Positions 7,498 to 15,666 of a DNA stretch of 64,000 nt are shown piece after piece; within the stretch, counting starts at the first letter, position 1; each line of letters starts with the position of its first letter. The position numbers were made by a program, and so were the translations under genes. The notes beneath the pieces were generated by a model. The model did not search any database and was not told the origin of the DNA. It saw nothing but the letters and a program-made list of their open reading frames with translations. Origin of the DNA: Thermococcus barophilus MP (GTDB lineage: Archaea; Methanobacteriota_B; Thermococci; Thermococcales; Thermococcaceae); the NCBI RefSeq assembly GCF_000151105.2, contig NC_014804.1, forward strand, positions 1,364,001 through 1,428,000, in the 5' to 3' direction.

Positions 7498-9332
7498 AAA
7501 AGCTTGCCATAGTGTTAATCCTCATGCTTATAACCCCAAGCACAATAAAAGCCCAGCCTCAAAAAGAGGAATATCTGCTGACATTTTCCGGTTATTTAGG
7601 AATTGGAGATGTGCTAACTTTTGGAAACTACACCTTAACGGTTGAGGATATACTCACAAGCCCAAGAACTGGAATAGCCAATACTGTGCTCTTCAAACTC
7701 AGGGACAACATAGTGTTCAACGAGAGCGAGTTTTCCCTCCAAGAAGGTCAGGAATACCAGTACAAAGACGTGAAGATCAAGCTTGTTGTCATAACCCTTG
7801 AAGACAACCCCCGGGCACTGATCAGAATTTATTCAAAAGCTGTTGATGTTTTCTATGGAGATGCCCATGAGAGGTCAATCTTTAGATACGGACCCATAAA
7901 ATTCATGGTTCTTGAGATAAAAAACGGCACATTTTTGGCGAGATATGAGAAGAAAGGAGAAGTTGACTATCGTTATTTTGGAACAGGTTATTATCACTGG
8001 AATGAGCTTTCCATCTACGTGGAGAACATCACAAACAAGACAGTAAGGCTGAAGATTAAAGCACCAAAATATGCCCAGTATGCGATTATAAGGGGAGCGG
8101 AGATAGCTATTGAGAAAGTTGACTTCGGAGAGGTTGAAATAGGCTCGCCCTTCAAGCTGACTATAACACTGAGAAACGTAGGAAACAAAAACGCCAGATT
8201 CATAAGCGTCTATTTATATTCCAAAGAGCAGATCCAAGAAGAGCAAACCCAAACCCTTCTTCCAACAATTACGATTCCACAATTTGAATCTTCTTTGCCA
8301 TTCGCTGCATATAGGGAGAGTCCAATTAAGTACCTCGAGGTCTTGGCTCCCGGAGAAGAGAAGACAGTTGCATTCACACTGATATCTTCAAAAAACCTCA
8401 AAGAGAATGTTTATCCGCTCTACATTAGGATCGAATATCAGGACGAAGATGGTGCAAAGAAAAGCAAGGAAGTTCAGGTTGGAATTCCCGTTGAAGACAG
8501 GATAAGACCAAAGGTAATTATCGAGGAGTTTAAGATAATCCCGCCCATCGTTCAGCCCGATTCAAACTTCACGGTCAGAATAAAGCTCAGGAATATTGGA
8601 AATTCAGTTGCCAAACATGTTAGGGTCAGGGTCACGGGAGAAAAACCTGAGGAAGAAAAACAAACCGCATATCCGTACTTCCCCTCAGGAGGAGAAGCAG
8701 CGCAGCAGGAAGTTGACATATTTCCAATACGCAAACAAAGTCTCCTTTACTTCTCTGAAGTCAATACAACAGCTGAAGGGAAGCTGTACTTTAAGATAAA
8801 ACAAGTCCAGAGGGGAATTTATCCTCTCTATGTCACAATTACCTATGAAGATGAAAACGGTGTTGTCTACAAGGAGGAAACTATGTTTGGGGTTGAGGTA
8901 AGTGCTTATCCCCTCCTTGACCTATATATAGGGAACATCTGGGAGAGCGGGGGGAAGTATAACTTCGAGGTGTATGTTGTTAACGAAGGCAAGGACGTGG
9001 CAAGAGGGGTAACCCTCGATGTTACTTCAAAGCAGCTTGAGCTGTTTCCAATCGGGCAGAGATACGTGGGAAGCATTGCTGGATTGGATTATGACAGTGT
9101 GAACTTCCAGATTCTAAACAAGACAATTCCAAAGGGAGAATACGTTATCCATGCCAAAGTGTACTATAAAGATGAAAAAGGTCAGGAAAAAACTTTTGAG
9201 AAAGATTTAGTCATCAGAATTCCCGAAACCCTAAGCTATTCAGAGAGGAAGCCTTATGAGTACTACATTGGCGGAGGAATTATTCTGCTGTTTATAATAA
9301 TTCTCCTGTGGAGGAGGAAAAGTGTGGAGTGA
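7494..9332 (+). CDS. Secreted, membrane-anchored CARDB/COG1361-type protein of the exporter
   Basis: The 612-residue product has a signal peptide ([20 protein letters not shown]), several extracytoplasmic beta-sandwich repeats with the recurrent motif FKLTITLRNVGN / FTVRIKLRNIGN / YNFEVYVVNEGK (CARDB/COG1361 style), and a C-terminal membrane segment (YIGGGIILLFIIILLW) with a basic end. It overlaps the ATPase gene by 4 nt and the permease gene by 11 nt, so it is translated as part of the transporter unit. By position it may take the role of the extracytoplasmic adaptor in MacAB-like systems. Confidence 0.8.
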   Translation: MKKLAIVLILMLITPSTIKAQPQKEEYLLTFSGYLGIGDVLTFGNYTLTVEDILTSPRTGIANTVLFKLRDNIVFNESEFSLQEGQEYQYKDVKIKLVVITLEDNPRALIRIYSKAVDVFYGDAHERSIFRYGPIKFMVLEIKNGTFLARYEKKGEVDYRYFGTGYYHWNELSIYVENITNKTVRLKIKAPKYAQYAIIRGAEIAIEKVDFGEVEIGSPFKLTITLRNVGNKNARFISVYLYSKEQIQEEQTQTLLPTITIPQFESSLPFAAYRESPIKYLEVLAPGEEKTVAFTLISSKNLKENVYPLYIRIEYQDEDGAKKSKEVQVGIPVEDRIRPKVIIEEFKIIPPIVQPDSNFTVRIKLRNIGNSVAKHVRVRVTGEKPEEEKQTAYPYFPSGGEAAQQEVDIFPIRKQSLLYFSEVNTTAEGKLYFKIKQVQRGIYPLYVTITYEDENGVVYKEETMFGVEVSAYPLLDLYIGNIWESGGKYNFEVYVVNEGKDVARGVTLDVTSKQLELFPIGQRYVGSIAGLDYDSVNFQILNKTIPKGEYVIHAKVYYKDEKGQEKTFEKDLVIRIPETLSYSERKPYEYYIGGGIILLFIIILLWRRKSVE

Positions 9333-10545
9333 GCTAATTAAAATTGCCATTAGGAATTTGACAAGGAGGAAGCTCAGGACACTTTTCACAATGCTGGGGA
9401 TTATAATAGCCGTTGGCTCAGTTACCGCTTTAGTTTCCATAACCCAAGGTTCCCGGATGGCAATAGAGCAGGAGCTTGAAAGCACAAGCAATGTTCTCAT
9501 GATAATGCCCGGAGTTAGCGTTTCCATAATCAGGGCAGCAACGAGCACGATGAGTGAAGACATAGTAAGGAAGATAGAGAAAATTGACCATGTTGAAGCT
9601 GTGAATCCAGCTCTGATAAAGTTCACAACAATCAAATATGACGACTGGATACTTGAGCTGACAATAATGGGGGTTGATCCAAAAAAGGCCCAAAAGTTCT
9701 TCGCATTAAGGGGGCTTCACTTGGAAAGAGGGGTATTCTTGAGGAAGAACGACAGATATAAGGCTATTCTTGGTTATTTATTAGCTCACGGGAAATTTGC
9801 AACTTTTGACGGAAAACCCCTAAACTGGGATATCACACCGGGGCAGAGGATAATAATCTACGATGACCAGGGAAATCCCTACGAATTCAAGGTTGTTGGC
9901 AATTTGGAGGAAAGCGGACAGTCCTTCTTGGCGGGTTTCTTGGATATGATGGTAGTAGTTCCGTTAGATACGCTTCAAGAGATGTTCCACGAGGAGGGGA
10001 AGATAAGCATAGTGGATGTATGGGTTGATGATGTTGCATTCATTGACGAGGTTAAGAAGGAAATCGAGAAAGAGATTCCGGGGGTTACTGTTATCACAGC
10101 AAGACAGAGCGTTCAGATGGTGCTTATTATTCAAAAAATGATGCACAACCTTTTAATTGGAATTGGCAGCATTGCTCTCTTTGTGGGAGCCCTTGGAGTT
10201 ATGAACACTCTTTTAACTTCAGTAATGGAGAGGACAAGGGAAATTGGAACCTACAGGGCGATTGGGGCAAAGAAGAGCTTTATTTTAAAGATGATCTTCA
10301 TCGAGGGCATAATACTGACAAGCATCGGGGGAATTTTGGGCTTTTTCTTTGGAATTGGGGCTGCAAAGATGGTGGTGTTCATATTCAGACAGAGGGGTCA
10401 GCTGTTACCTGATCCTGTGGTGGATATGAACGTTGTTGCGATAGCATTTGTAATAACCCTCCTAATCGGAATAATCTCAAGTTTATATCCGGCAAAGAAG
10501 GCATCTGACTTAAGCCCGGTTGAGGCTCTGAGGTATGTTGAATAA
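9322..10545 (+). CDS. ABC transporter permease, MacB/FtsX type
   Basis: The 407-residue permease has an N-terminal membrane helix (TLFTMLGIIIAVGSV), a large extracytoplasmic MacB periplasmic-core region (about 45-270), and three C-terminal helices of the FtsX fold with the typical VMERTREIGTYRAIGA loop and the SLYPAKKASDLSPVEALR ending. The start is GTG, preceded by GGAGGAGG inside the end of the preceding gene. With the ATPase at 6802 it forms a type VII-like ABC exporter or mechanotransmission complex. Substrate not evident. Confidence 0.9.
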   Translation: MWSELIKIAIRNLTRRKLRTLFTMLGIIIAVGSVTALVSITQGSRMAIEQELESTSNVLMIMPGVSVSIIRAATSTMSEDIVRKIEKIDHVEAVNPALIKFTTIKYDDWILELTIMGVDPKKAQKFFALRGLHLERGVFLRKNDRYKAILGYLLAHGKFATFDGKPLNWDITPGQRIIIYDDQGNPYEFKVVGNLEESGQSFLAGFLDMMVVVPLDTLQEMFHEEGKISIVDVWVDDVAFIDEVKKEIEKEIPGVTVITARQSVQMVLIIQKMMHNLLIGIGSIALFVGALGVMNTLLTSVMERTREIGTYRAIGAKKSFILKMIFIEGIILTSIGGILGFFFGIGAAKMVVFIFRQRGQLLPDPVVDMNVVAIAFVITLLIGIISSLYPAKKASDLSPVEALRYVE

Positions 10546-10554
10546 GCTCCGGTA

Positions 10555-11913
10555 TTATTTTATTCTCTCAAAATCTCGCAAATCGAGTGCCAGAATATTT
10601 CTATCCAATTTATCTTTTTTATCCAGTCTTTTGGCAACTATGCCGAAGTAGTTTTCATAATCTTTCAGACCTACAAGTTCAGCTTTCCTTCTTAAATCAT
10701 TTAAAATACGCTCTGTCTCTCTCAACGTTAAGTCTTTCCACTTAACCTCAACAAACAATGCTTTCCTCTCTTGTTCATTCAAAGCTACCAAATCAATTTC
10801 TTCTCCTCTATGCCACCATCTTCCGATCTTTGTAAAGCTGAACGGTAGTAGATTCTTTTTGCTGAGCTCAATTAAAAGCTCCTGAGCCAATCTCTCAAAG
10901 GCTTTCCCCAAAAACTGATTGAAGTTTGCTTTGAAGTCTTCCAACGCTGCATTAACAAAACCACTCTCAATTTCTTCATAGTACGGATTAACAAACCGTG
11001 ACCAGAACAAGAAGTAATTGTCAGCTATTTCATAGACTCCTCTCTTTCCGAAGATAGGAACTATTCGCTTAACAATTCCCAACTCACTCAAAACCCTCAG
11101 GTAGGGCACCACTTGATTTTCCTTGAGATAACAAAAGTTCGCTATCTGTGTGACCTTCGTGTTTCCCTTTGCTATCGCTTCTAAGATAGCAAGATAAATA
11201 GATAACTCCCTAAGCTCTTCACTGAGCAGAGCTCTTGCCTCTCTAAATAAAAATGAAGACGGGTTAAAGAAGTTATCAATGATTTCCTCTTCAATATTTT
11301 CGCCGCTAAAGAATTCCAGATACTTGGGAGTCCCATTAGTTACCGCATAAATTTTGAAAAGATCCTCAGTTTTTAAACCTTCAAACCACTCAAAAAGATG
11401 TTTAAATTTTAAAGGTGCCACCTTAATATTCGCATCTGTACGACCGTAAATAGGACTCGAGTACCTAAAGAACTCCTTTTCCATAAGAGACACATAGGAG
11501 CCAGAAACTACAATAAGTGCATTTAAATCTCTGTTTTCTTCAATAGCTCGTGATAGTTCACTTAAGATTCCTTCTTCTCTGCGGATTAAATAGGAAAGCT
11601 CATCGAGTATCAGAAGAAGTCTCCCTCTTTTGAGAGTCTTCAGCAACCTCAACAAAGATGGGAAATCTCTAATTTTGATACTAACACCCAAAAGTTCTGA
11701 AATTTTTTTAGAGAGCAGATCAAAGTTATATTCTCTCGGTTTATCCTCAAATATTACAAAAATTCTTTCCTTGTCTTTTGAAAACTCCTCCAAAAGCCTT
11801 GTTTTCCCCACCCTTCTTCTACCATAAACTAAAACAAACACCAAGCCTTCTTTTTTCCAGAGATTTTCAAGTAACTCCAACTCTTCTTTCCTGTTTACAA
11901 ATTTTCTAATCAT
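10555..11913 (-). CDS. Archaeal AAA-type ATPase with DUF234 nuclease-like C-terminus
   Basis: The 452-residue product belongs to the archaeal ATPase family (COG1672). Walker A is [13 protein letters not shown] (about 30-42), Walker [12 protein letters not shown], and a sensor-like VSGSY follows. A winged-helix segment occurs at about 230-300. The C-terminal DUF234 region contains GEEIDLVAL and FVEVKW, an arrangement like PD-(D/E)XK nucleases. Such genes are common, often multicopy, in Thermococcales and are variable between strains. Function is not established; defence or mobile-element links have been suggested for the family. It stands alone between the exporter and gcvT. Confidence 0.8.
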   Translation of the reverse strand: MIRKFVNRKEELELLENLWKKEGLVFVLVYGRRRVGKTRLLEEFSKDKERIFVIFEDKPREYNFDLLSKKISELLGVSIKIRDFPSLLRLLKTLKRGRLLLILDELSYLIRREEGILSELSRAIEENRDLNALIVVSGSYVSLMEKEFFRYSSPIYGRTDANIKVAPLKFKHLFEWFEGLKTEDLFKIYAVTNGTPKYLEFFSGENIEEEIIDNFFNPSSFLFREARALLSEELRELSIYLAILEAIAKGNTKVTQIANFCYLKENQVVPYLRVLSELGIVKRIVPIFGKRGVYEIADNYFLFWSRFVNPYYEEIESGFVNAALEDFKANFNQFLGKAFERLAQELLIELSKKNLLPFSFTKIGRWWHRGEEIDLVALNEQERKALFVEVKWKDLTLRETERILNDLRRKAELVGLKDYENYFGIVAKRLDKKDKLDRNILALDLRDFERIK

Positions 11914-12003
11914 AATTATATAATCAAGATTATAGTTTTTAAAAATTTCGTTACAATGAAAAGGGTTATATTATCATCGAAGCAATTCAATTTGGGTGGT
12001 ATC

Positions 12004-13197
12004 ATGAAGAGGGTTCACCTTTTTGACTGGCATAAAGAGCATGCAAAGAAGGTTGAGGAGTTTGCTGGCTGGGAGATGCCAATCTGGTATTCAAGCATAA
12101 AAGAAGAGCATTTGGCTGTTAGAAATGGCGTTGGGATTTTTGATGTCTCCCACATGGGAGAAATATTCTTCCGCGGTAAAGATGCCCTAAAGTTTTTGCA
12201 ATATGTTACAACAAACGATATCTCAAGACCCCCAGCTATAAGCGGAACTTATACACTCGTTTTGAACGAGAGAGGAGCTGTTAAGGACGAAACTTTGGTC
12301 TTCAATATGGGCAACGACACATACATGATGGTCTGTGACAGCGATGCCTTTGAAAAGCTCTATGCGTGGTTTATGAGCATTAAGAGGGCAATTGAGCAAT
12401 ACACCGAGCTGGATTTGGAGATAGAGAACAAAACCTACGACATGGCAATGTTCTCAATTCAAGGGCCCAAAGCAAAGGACATAGCTATGGAGCTCTTTGG
12501 AATTGACATAAACCAGCTCTGGTGGTTCCAAGCTAAGGAGGTTGAGCTTGATGGAATAAAGATGCTCCTCTCAAGGAGCGGCTACACAGGTGAAAACGGA
12601 TTCGAGGTTTACTTCGAGGATGCAAATCCATATCATCCCGATCCAGAAAAGAGAGGAAAGCCAGAGAAGGCTCTCTATGTTTGGGAGAAGATTCTTGAAG
12701 TTGGGGCTAAATACGGAATAAAGCCAGCTGGACTCGGAGCAAGAGACACACTCAGGCTTGAGGCAGGATACACACTCTATGGAAACGAGACGAAGGAGTT
12801 GCAACTTTTGAGCACTGACATTGATGAAGTTACCCCACTTCAGGCAAACTTGGAGTTTGCGATCTTCTGGGATAAGGAGTTCATAGGGAAAGATGCTTTA
12901 CTCAAGCAGAAAGAGAGAGGGCTGCCGAGCAAGATGGTGCACTTCAAGATGGTTGATAAGGGCATTCCAAGAGCCGGCTATAAGGTTTACAAGGATGGAA
13001 AGGAGATTGGAGAAGTTACAAGCGGTACAATGTCACCGCTCTTGGGCATAGGAATTGGAATTGCATTCGTCAAACCAGAATATGCCGTTCCTGGAGTTGA
13101 GATTGAGATAGAGATAAGAGGACAGAAGAAGAAAGCGGTAACTGTTTCACCTCCGTTCTATGATCCTAAGAAGTACGGAGCGTTTAGAGAGGAGTGA
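12004..13197 (+). CDS. gcvT: Aminomethyltransferase (glycine cleavage T protein)
   Basis: The 397-residue product is a full-length GcvT: FDVSHMGE, the [16 protein letters not shown] core, [37 protein letters not shown] and [13 protein letters not shown]. It transfers the aminomethyl group's methylene to tetrahydrofolate (or its archaeal analogue) with release of ammonia. The start is ATG at 12004 with GGTGGT 4 nt upstream; an upstream ATG at 11956 lacks a site. Other gcv genes are not in the window. Confidence 0.95.
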   Translation: MKRVHLFDWHKEHAKKVEEFAGWEMPIWYSSIKEEHLAVRNGVGIFDVSHMGEIFFRGKDALKFLQYVTTNDISRPPAISGTYTLVLNERGAVKDETLVFNMGNDTYMMVCDSDAFEKLYAWFMSIKRAIEQYTELDLEIENKTYDMAMFSIQGPKAKDIAMELFGIDINQLWWFQAKEVELDGIKMLLSRSGYTGENGFEVYFEDANPYHPDPEKRGKPEKALYVWEKILEVGAKYGIKPAGLGARDTLRLEAGYTLYGNETKELQLLSTDIDEVTPLQANLEFAIFWDKEFIGKDALLKQKERGLPSKMVHFKMVDKGIPRAGYKVYKDGKEIGEVTSGTMSPLLGIGIGIAFVKPEYAVPGVEIEIEIRGQKKKAVTVSPPFYDPKKYGAFREE

Positions 13198-13206
13198 GGA
13201 CAGAGG

Positions 13207-13226
13207 TTTCTTTTTCCTTCTTTTTC
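13207..13226 (+). terminator. Pyrimidine/T-rich terminator after gcvT
   Basis: Two T5 tracts in a 20-nt pyrimidine run lie 10 nt after the gcvT stop, as expected for an archaeal intrinsic terminator. No strong hairpin is visible. It also separates gcvT from the convergent taw3 gene. Confidence 0.45.
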
Positions 13227-13246
13227 TGCTACTAAACAGTTGTTAA

Positions 13247-13864
13247 CTAAGTCAAAAACTTCCTTTTAACCTCATAAAACAACTCGTCCTCACCGAGTTC
13301 TTCTTTTAGCTTTTCAAAGTTTTCTTTAAGTCTTGGGAGACGTGATTTTGCCCTGATGAGCATTGAATTTCCTAACTCAACAGCAAACTTAAGATACACA
13401 TCATCAACCAGAACTCTACCATCTTTCCCTAAAGGTGCCGTCAGATACTCGGTTCCGTTTATCTCTACAAGAATTCTATCTTTCACAGCTTTGAACGTTG
13501 TATACTTGAAGCCAGATGCCAAGCCGAGCTCATGGAGCTTTTTACCTATCTTAATGCTCTCCGCAACTATGTGGAATATCGGTGGTTGGGATTTTAAGAA
13601 GATGAAGCCTCTCTGTGCATTTTTCAAGCTTTCTTTTGCCTCCTCAAATGTTATTGGTCTGTGCTCTTTTATGAGCCATCTGCTTAGTGGTTTGGCTCCC
13701 AAGTCTGGCTCCTCGATAATTCCTATCCTTCCTGAGCATGAGCTTGTCGTGTAAACTCCCCTAATTGAGTTTATGAGCATTAAGAGGTCTATTATATCCT
13801 CATCAACCTTTTTCTCTCTCATTGCTGTGAAGAGTGAAACTAAAGCTTCCCTCTTGGCTTTCAT
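13247..13864 (-). CDS. taw3: tRNA(Phe) wybutosine-derivative methyltransferase Taw3 (TYW3 family)
   Basis: The 205-residue product has the TYW3 hallmarks: DLLMLINSIRGVYTTSSCSGRI near residues 25-46, KEHRPITFEEA, FLKSQPPIFHI and the long C-terminal helix. It methylates N4 of the 7-aminocarboxypropyl-demethylwyosine intermediate at position 37 of tRNA-Phe. The ATG at 13864 has GAGGTGA 7 nt upstream; an in-frame upstream start is less likely. It is convergent with gcvT. Confidence 0.9.
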   Translation of the reverse strand: MKAKREALVSLFTAMREKKVDEDIIDLLMLINSIRGVYTTSSCSGRIGIIEEPDLGAKPLSRWLIKEHRPITFEEAKESLKNAQRGFIFLKSQPPIFHIVAESIKIGKKLHELGLASGFKYTTFKAVKDRILVEINGTEYLTAPLGKDGRVLVDDVYLKFAVELGNSMLIRAKSRLPRLKENFEKLKEELGEDELFYEVKRKFLT

Positions 13865-13970
13865 TGTAATTTCACCTCTCACAGCTTGACTGATTTAAAA
13901 CTCCATAAATTCTGGACTAAAGTGGATTAAATGCCCTGAGGTTTGTTCTTTGATGTATTTTGGCGAAAAC

Positions 13971-13978
13971 TTTATAAA
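13971..13978 (+). promoter_or_regulatory. TATA box for tRNA-His
   Basis: TTTATAAA, preceded by a purine-rich BRE-like GCGAAAAC, lies about 31 nt before the tRNA 5' end. This is the normal distance for an archaeal promoter with a short 5' leader. Confidence 0.6.
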
Positions 13979-14005
13979 GATATCCCAAAAAGCTAAGTTG
14001 GAAGT

Positions 14006-14083
14006 GGCCGGGGTGGTGTAGCCTGGTTAGCACAGGGGACTGTGGATCCCCTAGCCCGGGTTCAAATCCCGGCCCCGGCCCCA
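14006..14083 (+). tRNA. tRNA-His (GTG)
   Basis: A full cloverleaf is visible: acceptor GCCGGGG (14007-14013) pairs with CCCCGGC (14073-14079); the anticodon stem GGGGA/TCCCC encloses loop CTGTGGA with anticodon GTG at 14042-14044; the T stem CCGGG/CCCGG encloses TTCAAAT. G at 14006 is the extra G-1 identity base of tRNA-His, opposite C73 (14080), and CCA is encoded at 14081-14083. No intron. Confidence 0.95.
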
Positions 14084-14092
14084 GAAGATGAC

Positions 14093-14216
14093 GAGGGGAA
14101 GGAGAACCCTCCCCTCTTCTCTCCGACTTCTCCCCAACCCTTCTCCACTACTGGGGAAACTACGTTTCCCACACCCTTCCTTGCTCTCCTCGATTATCGG
14201 GGGAGCTCCGCTCCCC
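14093..14216 (+). other. GC-rich hairpin cluster downstream of tRNA-His (candidate structured RNA)
   Basis: This C/T-rich, GC-rich patch stands out from AT-rich intergenic DNA. It holds GAGGGG/CCCCTC (14093-14098, 14111-14116) and two compact hairpins with 7-bp stems and 3-nt loops: GGGAAAC-TAC-GTTTCCC (14154-14170) and GGGGAGC-TCC-GCTCCCC (14200-14216). The two have different stems, but both tips read C-T-N-C-G. No coding frame here is convincing. High GC and hairpins in a hyperthermophile intergenic region suggest a structured RNA or a repeat element. Confidence 0.4.
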
Positions 14217-14529
14217 TCACCCCCACTATGCATTTTCCCTATGCTAGCTCACAGGAGGTGCAAGAAAAGAAGATAGCGAAATAAAAGAGATCCAAGATAT
14301 CCAAAAGAACACTTTAGGTCTTTCTCAAATTTAACAGCTCAAGAAAATCGAGCCCCATATTATTGGAGAACTTGCAATTCGAGAACCTGAACGCAAATAT
14401 ATTCAGGTTTCAAAGAAACCATTGTGATACCAAAATCATTGATTCTAGGATTTAGGACGAGATGCTAATAATGAAAATTGCAAAAAGCAGGATATAAGCC
14501 TCTTCTGAATTCTTTTCATTTATAAAAAA
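14217..14529. other. AT-rich gene-free stretch at the edge of the restriction island
   Basis: No supportable gene is present. The only structure seen is an 8-bp inverted repeat AACCTGAA (14384-14391) / TTCAGGTT (14402-14409) with a 10-nt loop. The stretch separates the tRNA-His region from the 3' end of the restriction-modification block. I found no copy of the tRNA 3' end that would mark an attachment site. Confidence 0.4.
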
Positions 14530-14961
14530 TCAAAGCAAGCTTTCGATCAACTTATAATCCTCTTCTGGCAGTTCTCTCATAGCTTTGCCCATCAAGTGAC
14601 CGCTCCACTTCTTCTTGTTTGTGATGAACTTTAACTTTGGAATTAGTGGTTTGAACTCAACTTCACCAAGCTTTACGGGCTTAATTTTGACTCTCAATGG
14701 ATAAGTTTCATTTAGATGTGGTGGAGACTTGAAGATTTTAGTTGAGTCCTGATAAGGCTCACTCACAACTTCAAAGATTCCTACGATTTTTGGTTCCAAA
14801 ATTTGCTTATCCTTTCTTTCTTGCTTCACATAAATAACAAGCTTATCGCCGGGCTTTACTTTGGCAATAGTGTTCTTATGCCTCTTTGGAACGCCCCAAA
14901 CGTTCTTCTTCTTGATAACTTCCCAGTTATCACGGTTCGTAATGCAAAGCCAGCATGCCAT
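14530..14961 (-). CDS. EVE domain-containing protein
   Basis: The 143-residue product begins [17 protein letters not shown] and shows the EVE/PUA-like pattern: [32 protein letters not shown], then a basic C-terminal part. EVE domains bind modified bases in DNA or RNA and are frequent in modification-dependent defence systems. The ATG at 14961 has GGTGGT upstream; an upstream ATG at 14985 lacks one. It is the last gene of the minus-strand type I restriction block, 36 nt after the metallopeptidase gene, so a link to recognition of HsdM-modified DNA is possible. Confidence 0.8.
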   Translation of the reverse strand: MACWLCITNRDNWEVIKKKNVWGVPKRHKNTIAKVKPGDKLVIYVKQERKDKQILEPKIVGIFEVVSEPYQDSTKIFKSPPHLNETYPLRVKIKPVKLGEVEFKPLIPKLKFITNKKKWSGHLMGKAMRELPEEDYKLIESLL

Positions 14962-14997
14962 GATAACCACCCTTAGAAATTTCACAGTCGAGAGATA

Positions 14998-15666
14998 TTA
15001 AGCTTTGGTTTCTCTAAGCTTTTTCCAAACTTCATTCCACTCAAGAGCAAGCCAAAAGGTCTTCAACTTCTTCTCAGCTTCCTTATATTCAGGATAATAC
15101 TCCCCAATCAATCCCCAAAACTGAGAACCATGCCTCGGGATTCTCATATGGGCTAACTCATGAATGACAATATAATCCCTCAAACTCTCGGGCAAAGCCA
15201 TTAACATTAAATTAAAACTCAAATTTCCCTTTTTCGAACAACTAGCCCACTTAGTTCTTTGGAATCTAATGTAAATTTTTCTATATTTAACTCCCAAAAT
15301 CGAAGCAAAAAGCCTAACTTTAAAATCAAGCTCCTCCCTGAGCTGATTCTTAAGCCACCTCTTCAAAACTCTAAGATCATTATCGGGAAGAAAAACAACT
15401 TTAAACTTTAGATTAACTGAAAACTTTTCCCCATTAATTATTTCATAAAACTCTCCATTAAGCAACAATTTATCTGAAAATTGCGAAAACTGTTTTTTAA
15501 ACTCTTCAATCTCCGCTAATTTTTTCTCTATCCACCCCCTCTTCCTCTTAATCAGTTCCTCGGGATTTTGATTTGGAGGGACAATTACTTTTATTTTACC
15601 ATCTGGCCTTATTTCAATCCTTGAGTGCTTAATATTTCTCACGATTACCTCATAATTCAACCCCAC
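14998..15666 (-). CDS. YgjP/SprT-like zinc metallopeptidase (DUF45) next to hsdR
   Basis: The 222-residue product has the HELAH zinc motif (169-173), RIPRHGSQFW downstream, and the KWASCSKKGNLSFN segment typical of YgjP-like M48-type peptidases. The start is GTG, overlapping the end of hsdR by 10 nt, so the two are translationally coupled. This family is very often encoded directly after hsdR in type I systems. Its role there is not established; it may turn over HsdR or another partner. Confidence 0.85.
   Translation of the reverse strand: MGLNYEVIVRNIKHSRIEIRPDGKIKVIVPPNQNPEELIKRKRGWIEKKLAEIEEFKKQFSQFSDKLLLNGEFYEIINGEKFSVNLKFKVVFLPDNDLRVLKRWLKNQLREELDFKVRLFASILGVKYRKIYIRFQRTKWASCSKKGNLSFNLMLMALPESLRDYIVIHELAHMRIPRHGSQFWGLIGEYYPEYKEAEKKLKTFWLALEWNEVWKKLRETKA

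Noticed and set aside
14051-14284. Open frames on both strands after the tRNA
   Set aside because: They are low-complexity products of the GC-rich hairpin patch and overlap the tRNA itself.
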